DNA of 64,000 nucleotides from positions 720,158 through 784,157 of the forward strand of contig NZ_CP106952.1 of assembly GCF_030419005.1 (NCBI RefSeq). The letters run 5' to 3'. The stretch comes from Eleftheria terrae. Its GTDB lineage: Bacteria > Pseudomonadota > Gammaproteobacteria > Burkholderiales > Burkholderiaceae_C. Positions 38,565-46,727 of this stretch are shown piece by piece (the stretch's first letter is position 1; each line of letters begins with the position of its first letter). The translations under genes and the position numbers were made by a program. The notes under the pieces were generated by a model. That model was not told where the DNA came from, did no database searches, and worked only from the letters and a program-made list of their open reading frames with translations.

Positions 38565-40880
38565 GTGCCCCCGACCTCCGCCTCCTTGCATCGTCCCCTT
38601 GCGCTCATGTTCCCCGTGGTGTCCGTCGCCCTGCTTCTAGCGGCGTGCGGAGGCGGCAACCAGGCAGCGGGCGAGGCCCCCGCCGCCGAGCCACCGAGCC
38701 CGCCACCGCTGGCGTCCGCCCCGGCGCAGGACGGCGCCGTCTGCCTCTATGAAGATGTGAACTTTCAAGGGGCACGCGCCTGCTTCGACGGCGATTCGAG
38801 CTGGATCGGGGCCGAGTGGAATGACCGCATTTCCTCCGTCAGGCTGAAACCTGGCTACAGGGTGCAGTTGTTCGACCATGCAGGCCTTGATGGCCGCTCG
38901 TTGACGCTTGACGGAGATGCGGCCAACCTCGCCACTGCCGGCTTCAACGACCTTGCGTCGTCGTTGAAGCTCTTGGGGCGGCCGCAGACCCCCGAGTTGT
39001 CGAGCGTCGAACTCGCCCAGACGCACGTCATCGGCCCGGAGGGGCGCACGCTGCAGTCGCCGAACGACGCCAAGAACAACCGGTCCCGCCGCCTGATGCT
39101 GACCGCTGACCGCGCGGCACTCCTGATGGTGCAACCCTCGGCCGCCGTTACCGCGCTCGTGGTACGCGCGCAGCTGGCCGATGGCCGCACGCTCGGCCCG
39201 CTGGCGATGAATCCGCCTGAGCAGCTGCCAGCCAGTGACGGTGGCGCCGAGCCTTACTCAAGAGCCAAGTACAGCGCGCTGCTGCCGCCCGAGTGGGTGC
39301 AGCCCGGCGCGACGCTGGAAATCGGGCAGGAGGATTTCTCCTCGCCGCGGCGGATTGCGTTGAACGTGACGCCGGCAACCACACTGCGGCAGTACACCGT
39401 GCCGATGTACCTGTTCGGCGCCCGGCATGACAACTCGGTGGTCGACTTCCCGCTGGAGAAGACCGCCACTGACGGCTATTCGCTCGACCGGGAGTACCGC
39501 GAGAAGCTGCCCATCGCGAAGCTCGAGACCGGGATCACTGCGGCTGTCACGCTTGACAAGCTCGCCGTTCCCGGCCGCAACGACGACAAGTTCTGCTACC
39601 CGGCGATGACGGTCGCCTCGTGGTCCGACTACCGCGCCATCGAGGGCGACACCAACGCACGCATGCTGCGTCTACTCCACGATCTGCGCGGTTGGACCGC
39701 CAACCGCGACGGCGCGTTCGCCGCCGGCTACTACGGCTTCGTGCAGACGGTGGACGGCGGCAAGCAGGTGGCTGCATCGACAGGCGGTGGCCTGGCCAGC
39801 GTGGGTGGGGGCGTGGCGGCATCAGGCGGCGACTACCGCCCCGCCACCATCTACTCGGCCATCTTCAACCACGAGATGGGCCATGCCTATGGCTTGCCGC
39901 ACGCAGATCATGCGGCCGACCTGGGCGACTTCCCTTATCCCATGGGCACCAAGAGCGGCTCCAGCTGGGGCTACGACAGCGTCAGGCACCAGCTGCTGAC
40001 CACCCGCGAGTTCAGCGGCCAGCCTTGCGACCACCGCACGGTCGATGGTGTCTGCTATCAACGCACGCCGATGTCCGGCGGCGACGACGATCGCAATGCC
40101 GCGCTCTACCGCTGGTCCGCGTTCTCCGACTACGAGGCGGCCGTCCTGCAGGAGGGCTTCCTCGACAAGCTGTTCCCCGACTCCAGCTACGACGGCGGCT
40201 ACAAGCGGTGGAATCGAAGCACGGGCGGCTTCGAGGCCATGTCGGACAGCGATCGCGCCCGCGTCGGGACGGATGTGCTGAAGACCGGGCAGCAGGTGCA
40301 GACGGTGATCGGCACGGTGTCGCACTTCAATGTTGCGCCGACCGCAAGCACGATGACCGTGACACCCCCGTGGTCCGGCCATCTGCCCCGGCACATCGAC
40401 CCCACGGTGCAGGGTGATCTTGACACCATCCTGAGCGACAAGCCGGGAGGCTGGAGCGGCTACTACTGCCTCTCGAACGGCTGCGACTACACCCTGGTCG
40501 CCACCTATGCCGACGGCAAGGTGGTGCGTGTCCTGTTGCCGATCGGCTACCGCGGCTGGAACACGGCCAACGACACGTCGGGCTACAAGCAGGGCGCCCA
40601 GGACCCGACCAGCGCCGACAACTTCGCGAGCTATGCAGTGAACCTGCCGGCCGGGCACGGCGGCCTGAGCCGGCTTCAGCTGTTCCACACGCCTCACGGC
40701 TCCCAGTGGCAAACCCGCTTCACGGCACTGAGCACGAGCGACTTCGGCGGGCGGCTGCCGCTGGTCAACGAATGGACGCCGGCCGACGGCGCCACCGGAG
40801 GCAGCGGCGCGCCGGGAACGACCCGCTTCGACCGCTCGGTGTGCAAGCCGGGTGCGACGGTCAAGCTGCCGTCCCGCTGA
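38565..40880 (+). CDS. M66/StcE-like zinc metallopeptidase, lipoprotein with beta/gamma-crystallin domain
   Basis: 771 aa from a GTG start at 38565, chosen because AGGAAGG lies seven bases upstream (38551-38557). The N-terminus carries a lipoprotein signal with lipobox LLAAC, then a Pro/Ala-rich spacer. A beta/gamma-crystallin-like domain (VCLYEDVNFQGARACF ... LASSLKL) follows, and then the peptidase region with HEMGHAYGLPHADH (His 436, Glu 437, His 440, His 446), the HExxHxxGxxH zinc motif of metzincin-like M66 peptidases such as StcE and TagA, which cleave mucin-type glycoproteins. The C-terminal ~200 residues probably form a beta-rich domain. It is likely anchored outside the cytoplasm and acts on extracellular glycoprotein. 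Shared accessory domain and operator-like site link it to the next gene. Confidence 0.85.
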   Translation: MPPTSASLHRPLALMFPVVSVALLLAACGGGNQAAGEAPAAEPPSPPPLASAPAQDGAVCLYEDVNFQGARACFDGDSSWIGAEWNDRISSVRLKPGYRVQLFDHAGLDGRSLTLDGDAANLATAGFNDLASSLKLLGRPQTPELSSVELAQTHVIGPEGRTLQSPNDAKNNRSRRLMLTADRAALLMVQPSAAVTALVVRAQLADGRTLGPLAMNPPEQLPASDGGAEPYSRAKYSALLPPEWVQPGATLEIGQEDFSSPRRIALNVTPATTLRQYTVPMYLFGARHDNSVVDFPLEKTATDGYSLDREYREKLPIAKLETGITAAVTLDKLAVPGRNDDKFCYPAMTVASWSDYRAIEGDTNARMLRLLHDLRGWTANRDGAFAAGYYGFVQTVDGGKQVAASTGGGLASVGGGVAASGGDYRPATIYSAIFNHEMGHAYGLPHADHAADLGDFPYPMGTKSGSSWGYDSVRHQLLTTREFSGQPCDHRTVDGVCYQRTPMSGGDDDRNAALYRWSAFSDYEAAVLQEGFLDKLFPDSSYDGGYKRWNRSTGGFEAMSDSDRARVGTDVLKTGQQVQTVIGTVSHFNVAPTASTMTVTPPWSGHLPRHIDPTVQGDLDTILSDKPGGWSGYYCLSNGCDYTLVATYADGKVVRVLLPIGYRGWNTANDTSGYKQGAQDPTSADNFASYAVNLPAGHGGLSRLQLFHTPHGSQWQTRFTALSTSDFGGRLPLVNEWTPADGATGGSGAPGTTRFDRSVCKPGATVKLPSR

Positions 40881-41259
40881 CAGCCGGGCCATCGGAGTCG
40901 CGTCAGAAGATCCTGTGCGCCTGCAGCCCGCGGCTGCGACGTCTTCCGTTGCGTCGCGGCCGCCGTTCCGGGCGCGGCGCCGGCTCTGCCGCGGCAGCCC
41001 TTGCGCCATCGACCGGCAAGCAACGGCGGGACAGGTGCCCGCGGCTGCAGGAGCGCAGCCCGCCCGGTGCGGCCGCCACCGCGCCTGGACGGCGACCGCG
41101 GTGGGCACCGTTGAGCGCGCCTGCCGGCACAGGGCGCAACAGCCTGTTGCACCCGATTCAAATCGAGCATGAGCAAATCAGGGAAAGCCATGGAATCGAT
41201 TCCATGAGTCGCTTCGAGAATCGGGCGTTGCAGCACGATTCGCCTTGAAGGAGCACGCC
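40881..41259. other. Intergenic region upstream of the GH18 gene
   Basis: 379 bases with no convincing gene. The 3' part is less G+C-rich and contains the 18-bp palindrome at 41189-41206 (listed separately), consistent with a regulated promoter region for the GH18 gene. Confidence 0.5.
41189..41206. promoter_or_regulatory. Perfect 18-bp palindrome, LacI-family operator-like, upstream of the GH18 gene
   Basis: CATGGAATCGATTCCATG is a perfect palindrome; its core TGGAATCGATTCCA fits TGNAANCGNTTNCA exactly, with a central CG as in LacI/GalR-family operators. It ends 53 nt before the TTG start. Regulation by a sugar-responsive repressor is inferred. Confidence 0.65.
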
Positions 41260-42930
41260 TTGACTGTCCCCACCGCTTTCACCCGCCATGTCCTGGTTGC
41301 CGCGCTCGCCCTCTGCGGCCTTGCGCAGGACGCCCTCGCCCAGGGCAAGGTCATCGGCTACATCCCGTCATACAAGGGCCTGCGTGCCGTGGCCGACCGG
41401 ACCGACCTTGGCAAGCTCACGCACCTGAACATCGCCTTCGCCAACCCGACACAGAGCGGCAGCTTCCTGAGCGGCGGCAATCCGACTTGCATGGAAGGCG
41501 CGACCGGCGCCGACATCAGCTATGTCGTCCAGAAGGCACATGCTGCCGGCGTCAAGGTGCTGGTCTCCCTGGCCGGAGGCGTGATTCCCGGATGCTCCGG
41601 CGACTGGCAAAGCCTCCTGCAACCCGGCAACCGCGCGAACCTGGTGAACGGCCTGGTGCAGTTCGTCAACACGTTCGGACTCGACGGCGTGGACGTCGAC
41701 CTGGAAGGGGCGCTGCTCACGTCCATTGATGCGGCAGGCAACTACACCCCCTTCATCCAGAGCCTGCGCAGCGCGCTGCCGGGCAAGCTGATCACCGCCG
41801 CGACGGCCACCTATGAGGGCGGCATGGTCCCGACCTCGTCCTTGCCGTGGTTCGACTTCGTCAACATCATGTCCTATGACGCGGTCGGGCCCGGGTGGGG
41901 CACGGTGGGTACCGAGCATTCGCCGTATTCACTCGCCCAGAGCAACATCGCCACCTGGCGGGCGCGCGGGCTGACCAAGGACAAGCTCGTGCTGGGCGTG
42001 CCCTTCTACGGCTACGGCTTCAACGGCTATGCCGCCTCTTATGGGTTTGCCGACATCATCAACCAGTTCGGCGCCGGCGCGGCGCAGAACGACTTGATCG
42101 GCACACTGTGCGCGAACTGTGCCTACATCACCTACAACGGCATCCCGACGATCAAGGCCAAGACCCGCCTGGCCATGCAAGAGGGCTCGGGGGTGATGAT
42201 CTGGGAGCTTTCCCAGGATGCCACCGGCGCCAACAGCCTGCTGGCGGCCATCCATTCAGAGATCGGCAACCCGCAGCCGACGGGCGTCGCCACGGTGTAC
42301 CAGCATTGCAACTACGGCGGCTATGCCGTCGATCTGAAGGAGGGGCGCTACAGCGCCGCCCAGTTGCAGGCGCTCGGCGTGCGCAACGACGACCTGTCGT
42401 CGCTCAAGGTCAACCCCGGCTACCAGGTCACGCTCTACGAGGGCGACAACTTCACGGGTCGTCAAGTCGTGAAGACCGGCAGCGCCGGCTGCCTGGTGGA
42501 CGATGCCATCAACGACCTGACCTCGTCGCTTGTCGTCTCCCGGGTCTCGTCGGCCTGGCAACTGCAGGTCGAGGCCGAGAACTTCAACAACCAGGCCGGC
42601 GTGCAGACGGAAGCCTGCCAGGAAGGTGGCCGCAATGTCGGCTGGATCGATGCCGGTGACTGGATGGTCTACGGCAACCTCACCTTCCCGAGCAGCGGCA
42701 GCTACCGCGTCGAGTACCGGGTGGCCAGTCCCGGCGGCGCCATGCTGTCGCTGGACTTGAACGGTGGCGGTGTCCAGCTGGGGCAGGTCGGTATCCCCGC
42801 CACTGGCGGCTGGCAGAACTGGACCACGGTCTCGCACACGGTGAGCATCAACGCCGGGACGTACAACGTCGGCATCTACGCGCCCGCAAGCGGCTGGAAC
42901 CTGAACTGGATTCGCTTCACCAAGCTGTGA
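41260..42930 (+). CDS. Secreted GH18 chitinase-like glycoside hydrolase with crystallin-like and CBM6 domains
   Basis: 556 aa. A TTG start at 41260 is chosen because AAGGAG (41248-41253) lies six bases upstream; an in-frame TTG at 41245 has no such site. A signal peptide (HVLVAALALCGLAQDALAQ) is followed by a GH18 barrel beginning KVIGYIPSYKG, with the catalytic motif DGVDVDLE (acid Glu 149) and the later strands FDFVNIMSYDA, LVLGVPFYGYGF and GVMIWELSQD. Next come a beta/gamma-crystallin-like domain (VYQHCNYGGYAVDL ... LTSSLVV) and a CBM6-type module (VEAENFNNQAGV ... WNLNWIRFTKL). GH18 enzymes hydrolyse chitin or other GlcNAc glycans; the exact substrate is not fixed by the sequence. A strong hairpin follows the stop. 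Confidence 0.92.
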   Translation: MTVPTAFTRHVLVAALALCGLAQDALAQGKVIGYIPSYKGLRAVADRTDLGKLTHLNIAFANPTQSGSFLSGGNPTCMEGATGADISYVVQKAHAAGVKVLVSLAGGVIPGCSGDWQSLLQPGNRANLVNGLVQFVNTFGLDGVDVDLEGALLTSIDAAGNYTPFIQSLRSALPGKLITAATATYEGGMVPTSSLPWFDFVNIMSYDAVGPGWGTVGTEHSPYSLAQSNIATWRARGLTKDKLVLGVPFYGYGFNGYAASYGFADIINQFGAGAAQNDLIGTLCANCAYITYNGIPTIKAKTRLAMQEGSGVMIWELSQDATGANSLLAAIHSEIGNPQPTGVATVYQHCNYGGYAVDLKEGRYSAAQLQALGVRNDDLSSLKVNPGYQVTLYEGDNFTGRQVVKTGSAGCLVDDAINDLTSSLVVSRVSSAWQLQVEAENFNNQAGVQTEACQEGGRNVGWIDAGDWMVYGNLTFPSSGSYRVEYRVASPGGAMLSLDLNGGGVQLGQVGIPATGGWQNWTTVSHTVSINAGTYNVGIYAPASGWNLNWIRFTKL

Positions 42931-42942
42931 CCGTGGTGTGTG

Positions 42943-42973
42943 GCTGCGAGCGGCTGTCCACGCCGCTCGCAGC
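42943..42973 (+). terminator. Hairpin downstream of the GH18 gene
   Basis: Perfect 12-bp inverted repeat GCTGCGAGCGGC / GCCGCTCGCAGC with a 7-nt loop, beginning 13 nt after the GH18 stop and followed by TGCAGCTTTCT. The stem is very stable; the T-tract is short, so it is a probable but atypical intrinsic terminator. Confidence 0.6.
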
Positions 42974-43536
42974 TGCAGCTTTCTGTCCTCGGCCTGGCCC
43001 GGTCAGGCTGGCTGCCGCGCCGTGGGCGGTGAAGCGGCGGTCCGCTCCGATTCATCGACCAGGGGCTTTGGCCTGCGTGCCGTGTTGCTGCGCAGTCCCT
43101 GCTCACCGAGGCCGAGCGGCCCGGACCGGCGTTGCAGGGCCTGGCCCTTCGCGGCGGTGGTCAGCCGCTGCCTGCCGCGCGTCGGCCGCAAGCCCGGCCC
43201 TCCCCGACACGGCGCCCGCCTGCCAACCGGCTCCATCCAGCGCGAGCGAAGCCCCCGCCGTGCGCGGGTGGCTGCCCCCGGAGGAGGCGCCAGTTGCCCG
43301 TCGTCGTGCGCCCGCGGCGGGCTTCGCCACGCATCAGAACTCCGCGATAGACCCCTTCGCGATACAGCGGGGCGGCAGTGGCCGGCGCGAGCAGTGCTCC
43401 GGCACCCATTCGACGGCTGGGCGCCTTTCGTGTGGGCCCCTCCCGGGCAGCGGCCTCGCCACCATGCCGAAAGCACCTGCACAACGCGGCGCCTGCGTGC
43501 GGGCGGGGACGGGGGACTTCGTGCCCCGTCGCCCCG
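42974..43536. other. Intergenic region between convergent GH18 and pectate lyase genes
   Basis: About 560 bases between two convergent stops. Open frames here have uneven composition and no family resemblance. Apart from the flanking hairpins at each end I see no supported feature. Confidence 0.5.
43508..43530 (-). terminator. Hairpin downstream of the pectate lyase gene
   Basis: GACGGGG / CCCCGTC, a 7-bp stem with a 9-nt loop, lying 6 nt past the stop of the - strand gene. There is no T-run on the - strand side, so the call as terminator is weak. Confidence 0.35.
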
Positions 43537-44604
43537 TCACTCCGTGGGGCACGACCCGGCGCAAGCGCTCGTGTTCATCTGGCTGGGCGGCAGCAGCGTC
43601 ACGTCGCCGGGGCTCACCTGGCAGTTCGGTGTATTGAACTCGACGCCCAGCGCACTGGCGCTGCCCTGGCCCTTCACCACGCCCTTGTAGACCTGGCAGA
43701 TCTTGGTCTTGCTGGTGCCGCTGTTGTTGAGGGTCAGGTTGCGGATGATGGCCACGTCCCCGAAGTTGGTGTTGATGCCGACGATGGTGGAGACGTCCCG
43801 CGTGATCACGTTGTTGACGACGATCGTCCGTGGTCCTCCGTTGCCGGTGCAGTCGCCGCAGGACCGCACCAGCTTGCCCGCCTTGGCCACATAGAAGTTG
43901 CTGATGCGCAGCTCGCCCCGTCCGTTGAACTGGAAGGTCTTGTCCGAGCCCTTGTAGGCCGCGCCGCAGGTGATGTTCATCACCGTGCCGGCAGGCCCCT
44001 TGGCGGTGGCCGCGTCCTCGCCGATGTCCTCCCACCAGACGTGGTCGAGGGTGCAATTGCCTTGGCAATGGATGCCGTCGGCGGCCAGCGGTCCGATGAT
44101 CACGTTGCGGACCGTCCCGCCTTCCTGCACGTCGAACACCGGCGGCTGACCTTCGCTCTGGCTGCCGCCGGAGAGGTTGTAGCGCCGGTTGCCCCCATCG
44201 AACACCTCGCCAGGCGCGACGACGCGGGTGGCGCCGAGTTGCACCGTCTCGACCGGCGTCGGCATGGCGCAGCCGGGGTAGTGGCCGAGGTCACCGTTCG
44301 GCGGCGTGGGATTCGGGTTGGGATTGGGGTTCGGGTTGGGCGCCACATCGGACGGCGCCGAGCATTCGTTGACACCCCCCGAGGTGCGGCCGCCGAAGGT
44401 GGCCTCCGAGCAGACGAAGCTGCCCGTCAACACCTTGTAGACGAACCGGTCGGCCCGGCCGAACGCCACATTGGTATTGGCGGGCACCGAGCAGGTCTTG
44501 TTCTCGGAACAGAGGGTGGTGTAGCCGGCTGGCCGGTTGGCGGCAAGCGCTGCTGTGGCCAGGGCCATGGCCCCGAATGCAAGAGCGAAGTGTCTGTACG
44601 TCAT
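43537..44604 (-). CDS. Secreted pectate lyase, PL3 family
   Basis: 355 aa; ATG at 44604 with GAAAGGA about seven bases upstream on the - strand. A signal peptide (MTYRHFALAFGAMALATAALA) is followed by a Cys-containing N-terminal domain (GYTTLCSENKTCSVP ... VCSEATFGG), an Asn-Pro repeat linker (NPNPNPNPNPNP) and a parallel beta-helix domain with VRNVIIGPLAADGIHCQGNCTLDHVWWEDIGEDAAT, the conserved core of PL3 (PF03211) pectate lyases, followed by YKGSDKTFQFNG and further coils. These calcium-dependent enzymes cleave de-esterified polygalacturonate by beta-elimination. The (NP)n linker joins an accessory, possibly binding, domain to the catalytic part. It is transcribed towards the GH18 gene and away from an A+T-rich upstream stretch. 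Confidence 0.93.
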   Translation of the reverse strand: MTYRHFALAFGAMALATAALAANRPAGYTTLCSENKTCSVPANTNVAFGRADRFVYKVLTGSFVCSEATFGGRTSGGVNECSAPSDVAPNPNPNPNPNPTPPNGDLGHYPGCAMPTPVETVQLGATRVVAPGEVFDGGNRRYNLSGGSQSEGQPPVFDVQEGGTVRNVIIGPLAADGIHCQGNCTLDHVWWEDIGEDAATAKGPAGTVMNITCGAAYKGSDKTFQFNGRGELRISNFYVAKAGKLVRSCGDCTGNGGPRTIVVNNVITRDVSTIVGINTNFGDVAIIRNLTLNNSGTSKTKICQVYKGVVKGQGSASALGVEFNTPNCQVSPGDVTLLPPSQMNTSACAGSCPTE

Positions 44605-45264
44605 CGCGTCGTCCTTTCTGTCTCCTGGGAGGTAGCCATTCGACTCTGGACGGCGCTCGGCGAACACAGGCATTTCCCTGATACGACGTTTCAATTAATA
44701 AGAAACTTAAGGCCGAAATTGTGGCGGCAGCCTGTTGCCCAGGCGGGCGCAGTCGGCCGCCCGTGGCTTGCCGGCTTCGATGGATGTGGCGCGATGGCTG
44801 CCGTACGCAGGCTGGCCGGTGGCTGTGCCTCATGCCCGCCCGCTTCGGCGGCTGCCGCCGTGCAAGCTCCCCGGTTCGGGGCGCACATGCGCCGGGTGCC
44901 GTCCCACCAGGGGCTGCAGGCGGCGCTGGAGGGCCGCGGGGCGCGCCTTGTCCGTACTGTCGTGCTGGCGGCAGTGCTTCATGCTGGCCGAAGGAGGCGC
45001 CTGGCGCGTGCCACTGCGGACCATTGGGCCGACGGCCGATCCTCGGCGTGTCCCCGGGCTGGGTGACAGTGTCTAGCCTGCCGTGCAGTTCGATGTCCTG
45101 CGCTCGCCGCTCGAGCCACGGCGGCGGGCAGATCCGGCCACGAGCCGAAGGCCTGCGCCGGCACAGGCGCCGCGGGCCGGTGCGGGCATCTGTTGGCCGC
45201 ACCGGCAGGGCCTATCGCTCGCTGCCTCGGCAACTCCGCCGGGGGAGGCGGCCCGCCCTGGTCG
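44605..45264. other. Intergenic region upstream of the pectate lyase gene
   Basis: 660 bases without a convincing gene. An A+T-rich island at about 44688-44720 (TTTCAATTAATAAG and neighbours) stands out from the G+C-rich surroundings and probably holds the - strand promoter of the pectate lyase gene, though I cannot fix -35 and -10 boxes with confidence. The rest shows no recognisable feature. Confidence 0.4.
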
Positions 45265-45492
45265 TCATCCCACCTCTGCCGCCCGCGCCGGATCGGTGAC
45301 ACCGGTGGCCGGCGTATCGCTGCGGTCGGGGTCGCTGCCCCACTCCATCCAGTCCTCGCCGAACATCTCGACCGGGTGCATCGACCGGACGGTGCCGTTG
45401 CCGCACATGAGCGAGTCGGCTGCGCAGTACTTGTCACAGCCCCAGCAGATGCGCTCGGGGTGAACGGGGTGGATCGGAAACTTCTTCGCCAT
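45265..45492 (-). CDS. DUF3079 family small protein
   Basis: 75 aa; start MAKKFPIHP at 45492 with AAGGAG six bases upstream on the - strand. The conserved core HPERICWGCDKYCAADSLMCGNG, with four cysteines in a C-x2-C-x3-C-x6-C spacing, followed by HPVEMFGEDW, is typical of DUF3079 (PF11278), a family common in Burkholderiales and Pseudomonas. The cysteines suggest metal binding (zinc or iron) but the function is unknown. The C-terminal extension after GSDPDRSD is longer than I would expect for the family. It is a single-gene unit with no operon partner nearby. Confidence 0.88.
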   Translation of the reverse strand: MAKKFPIHPVHPERICWGCDKYCAADSLMCGNGTVRSMHPVEMFGEDWMEWGSDPDRSDTPATGVTDPARAAEVG

Positions 45493-45846
45493 CACCAACT
45501 CCTTGCGGCCGATCCCCGCCAGACGAGGAAGCACCATGACGAGGCCGCTGGAAACCGCCGTGCCGGCAGGCGTCGGCACCTCTGCCCAAGGCCCGCGGCC
45601 GAGCTGGACGCTTCACTTCTTCAGGTCGTTGGCGCGCCTGCGCCTGCGTGGCCTGCTGCCGTGACGGGCAGCAGCTTCAGTATAGGAATCGCCGCAGGAG
45701 GCGCCCTGCCAAAGCGCGCCGCCTCTGATCTTGCTCAAGGTCGGTGGCGCGTCCGCGGGCGGGACCGTGAAGGAGGCACGGGCCGGCCGAGGCAGGCCAC
45801 GGCCAGCAGCCCGCAGTGACGGGCGGCGCCATGCCTCGGCGAGGCC
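45493..45846. other. Intergenic region between the DUF3079 and GntR genes
   Basis: 354 bases. It contains only a weak candidate small ORF (45536-45664, listed separately) and a moderately A+T-richer spot around 45675-45690. No RNA gene or repeat recognised. Confidence 0.4.
45536..45664 (+). CDS. Candidate 42-aa ORF, cationic amphipathic C-terminus
   Basis: An ATG at 45536 is preceded by GAGGAAG (45525-45531) at short spacing; the frame runs 42 codons to a TGA at 45662. The C-terminal half (WTLHFFRSLARLRLRGLLP) is rich in Leu, Phe and Arg, and would form an amphipathic helix. I recognise no family, and in such G+C-rich DNA an ORF this short can easily arise by chance. It is divergent from the DUF3079 gene. 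Confidence 0.18.
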   Translation: MTRPLETAVPAGVGTSAQGPRPSWTLHFFRSLARLRLRGLLP

Positions 45847-46542
45847 TCAGCTGCTGGCCCAGTCGCCTTCGTCGAGCTTGCGGGCGTACACGGCCAGCAC
45901 GATGCGTTCGGAGTGCACGAGATAGTCGTTGAGCTTGGCGGCGGCCTTGCCGAATTCCCCGGCTTCAGCCAGCTCCAGGATGTCGCGGTTCATGTCGACG
46001 TAGGGCGCGTGCAGGAACTCGGGGTCGCGCAGCAGGCCGAAAGCCAGCCGGAGCTCGGCCAGCACCTGGGCGAACAACTGGTTCAGCCGCTCGCTGTCGG
46101 CCAGCTCGACGACCCCCATGTGAAAAGCCATGTTGGCCGTGCCCACGGCCAGCCAGTCGCCGGACTCGCGGGCCTTGAGCGCCTGCTCGACCGCCTGTCG
46201 CATGTGCTTCTTGGCCGGATGGCGCGGGTAGGCCTGCGCCAGTGCCTGGCATTCGATCAACCGGCGCACCCGGTAGATGTCGATGATGGCCGCGATGCTG
46301 GGCACCGCCACGAACACGCCGCGGTTGGGCTCATGGCGCAACAGGCCGTCCTTGGTCAGCACGCGGAACACCTCGCGCAAGGTGTTGCGCGAGATGCCCA
46401 GCTGATCCGCCAGCGCCTGCTCGGACAAGCGCTGCCCGGGCGCGAATTCGCCGGCGGTGACCTTCTGCCGCAACTCCTCGGCGACGCGGTCGGTCAGGGT
46501 CACGGCCGGCGGCGGCGTCACGGGAGCGGTCATGGCAGGCAT
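45847..46542 (-). CDS. GntR-family transcriptional regulator, FCD subfamily
   Basis: 231 aa from the ATG at 46542; the ATG nine bases further in (46533) is equally possible, since neither has a clear ribosome site. The N-terminal winged helix-turn-helix (TDRVAEELRQKVTAGEFAPG followed by LSEQALADQLGISRNTLREV) is the GntR DNA-binding domain, and the C-terminal ~150 residues are the all-helical FCD ligand domain, with conserved Arg (YRVRRLIE), Asp/Asn (NMAFHM) and His positions that usually bind a metal and a small carboxylate. Divergent from the 5-oxoproline operon, with palindromes in between, it is most likely the local regulator, perhaps sensing 5-oxoproline or glutamate. Confidence 0.9.
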   Translation of the reverse strand: MPAMTAPVTPPPAVTLTDRVAEELRQKVTAGEFAPGQRLSEQALADQLGISRNTLREVFRVLTKDGLLRHEPNRGVFVAVPSIAAIIDIYRVRRLIECQALAQAYPRHPAKKHMRQAVEQALKARESGDWLAVGTANMAFHMGVVELADSERLNQLFAQVLAELRLAFGLLRDPEFLHAPYVDMNRDILELAEAGEFGKAAAKLNDYLVHSERIVLAVYARKLDEGDWASS

Positions 46543-46658
46543 CGGACAGGGGCGAAGGTCGCGGAATCGAGCAGCGCATTGTGGCGCAGAGCGGCGTGCA
46601 GCCTGGGCAGGCAAGCTTGCGGGTTTGTACCAGGACGCCAAGCAGATGAATGGGCAAC

Positions 46659-46680
46659 ACAATATGAATTGTTCAACAAT
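46659..46680. promoter_or_regulatory. Overlapping palindromes in the GntR/DUF969 divergent promoter region
   Basis: ACAAT-ATGA-ATTGT (46659-46672) overlaps ATTGTTCAACAAT (46668-46680), a 6-1-6 palindrome. The latter resembles the TTGT...ACAA operators used by FCD-type GntR regulators. It lies about 50 nt upstream of the DUF969 start and about 120 nt upstream of the GntR start, in a locally A+T-rich stretch. Confidence 0.55.
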
Positions 46681-46727
46681 CGTCTGATGTTGCCCTTCAA
46701 TCCAACCGGTCAGGAGCTTCGAACGCC

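Noticed and set aside
42974..43536. Open frames on both strands between the GH18 and pectate lyase genes (for example 42938-43690 +)
   Set aside because: They run into the antisense of the pectate lyase gene, have no domain and no ribosome site, and show the composition of non-coding high-GC DNA.
44690..44720. A third LacI-type operator upstream of the pectate lyase gene
   Set aside because: The - strand reads TGAAACGTCGTATCA, which has a plausible left half but does not fit TGNAANCGNTTNCA; I keep only the two exact matches.
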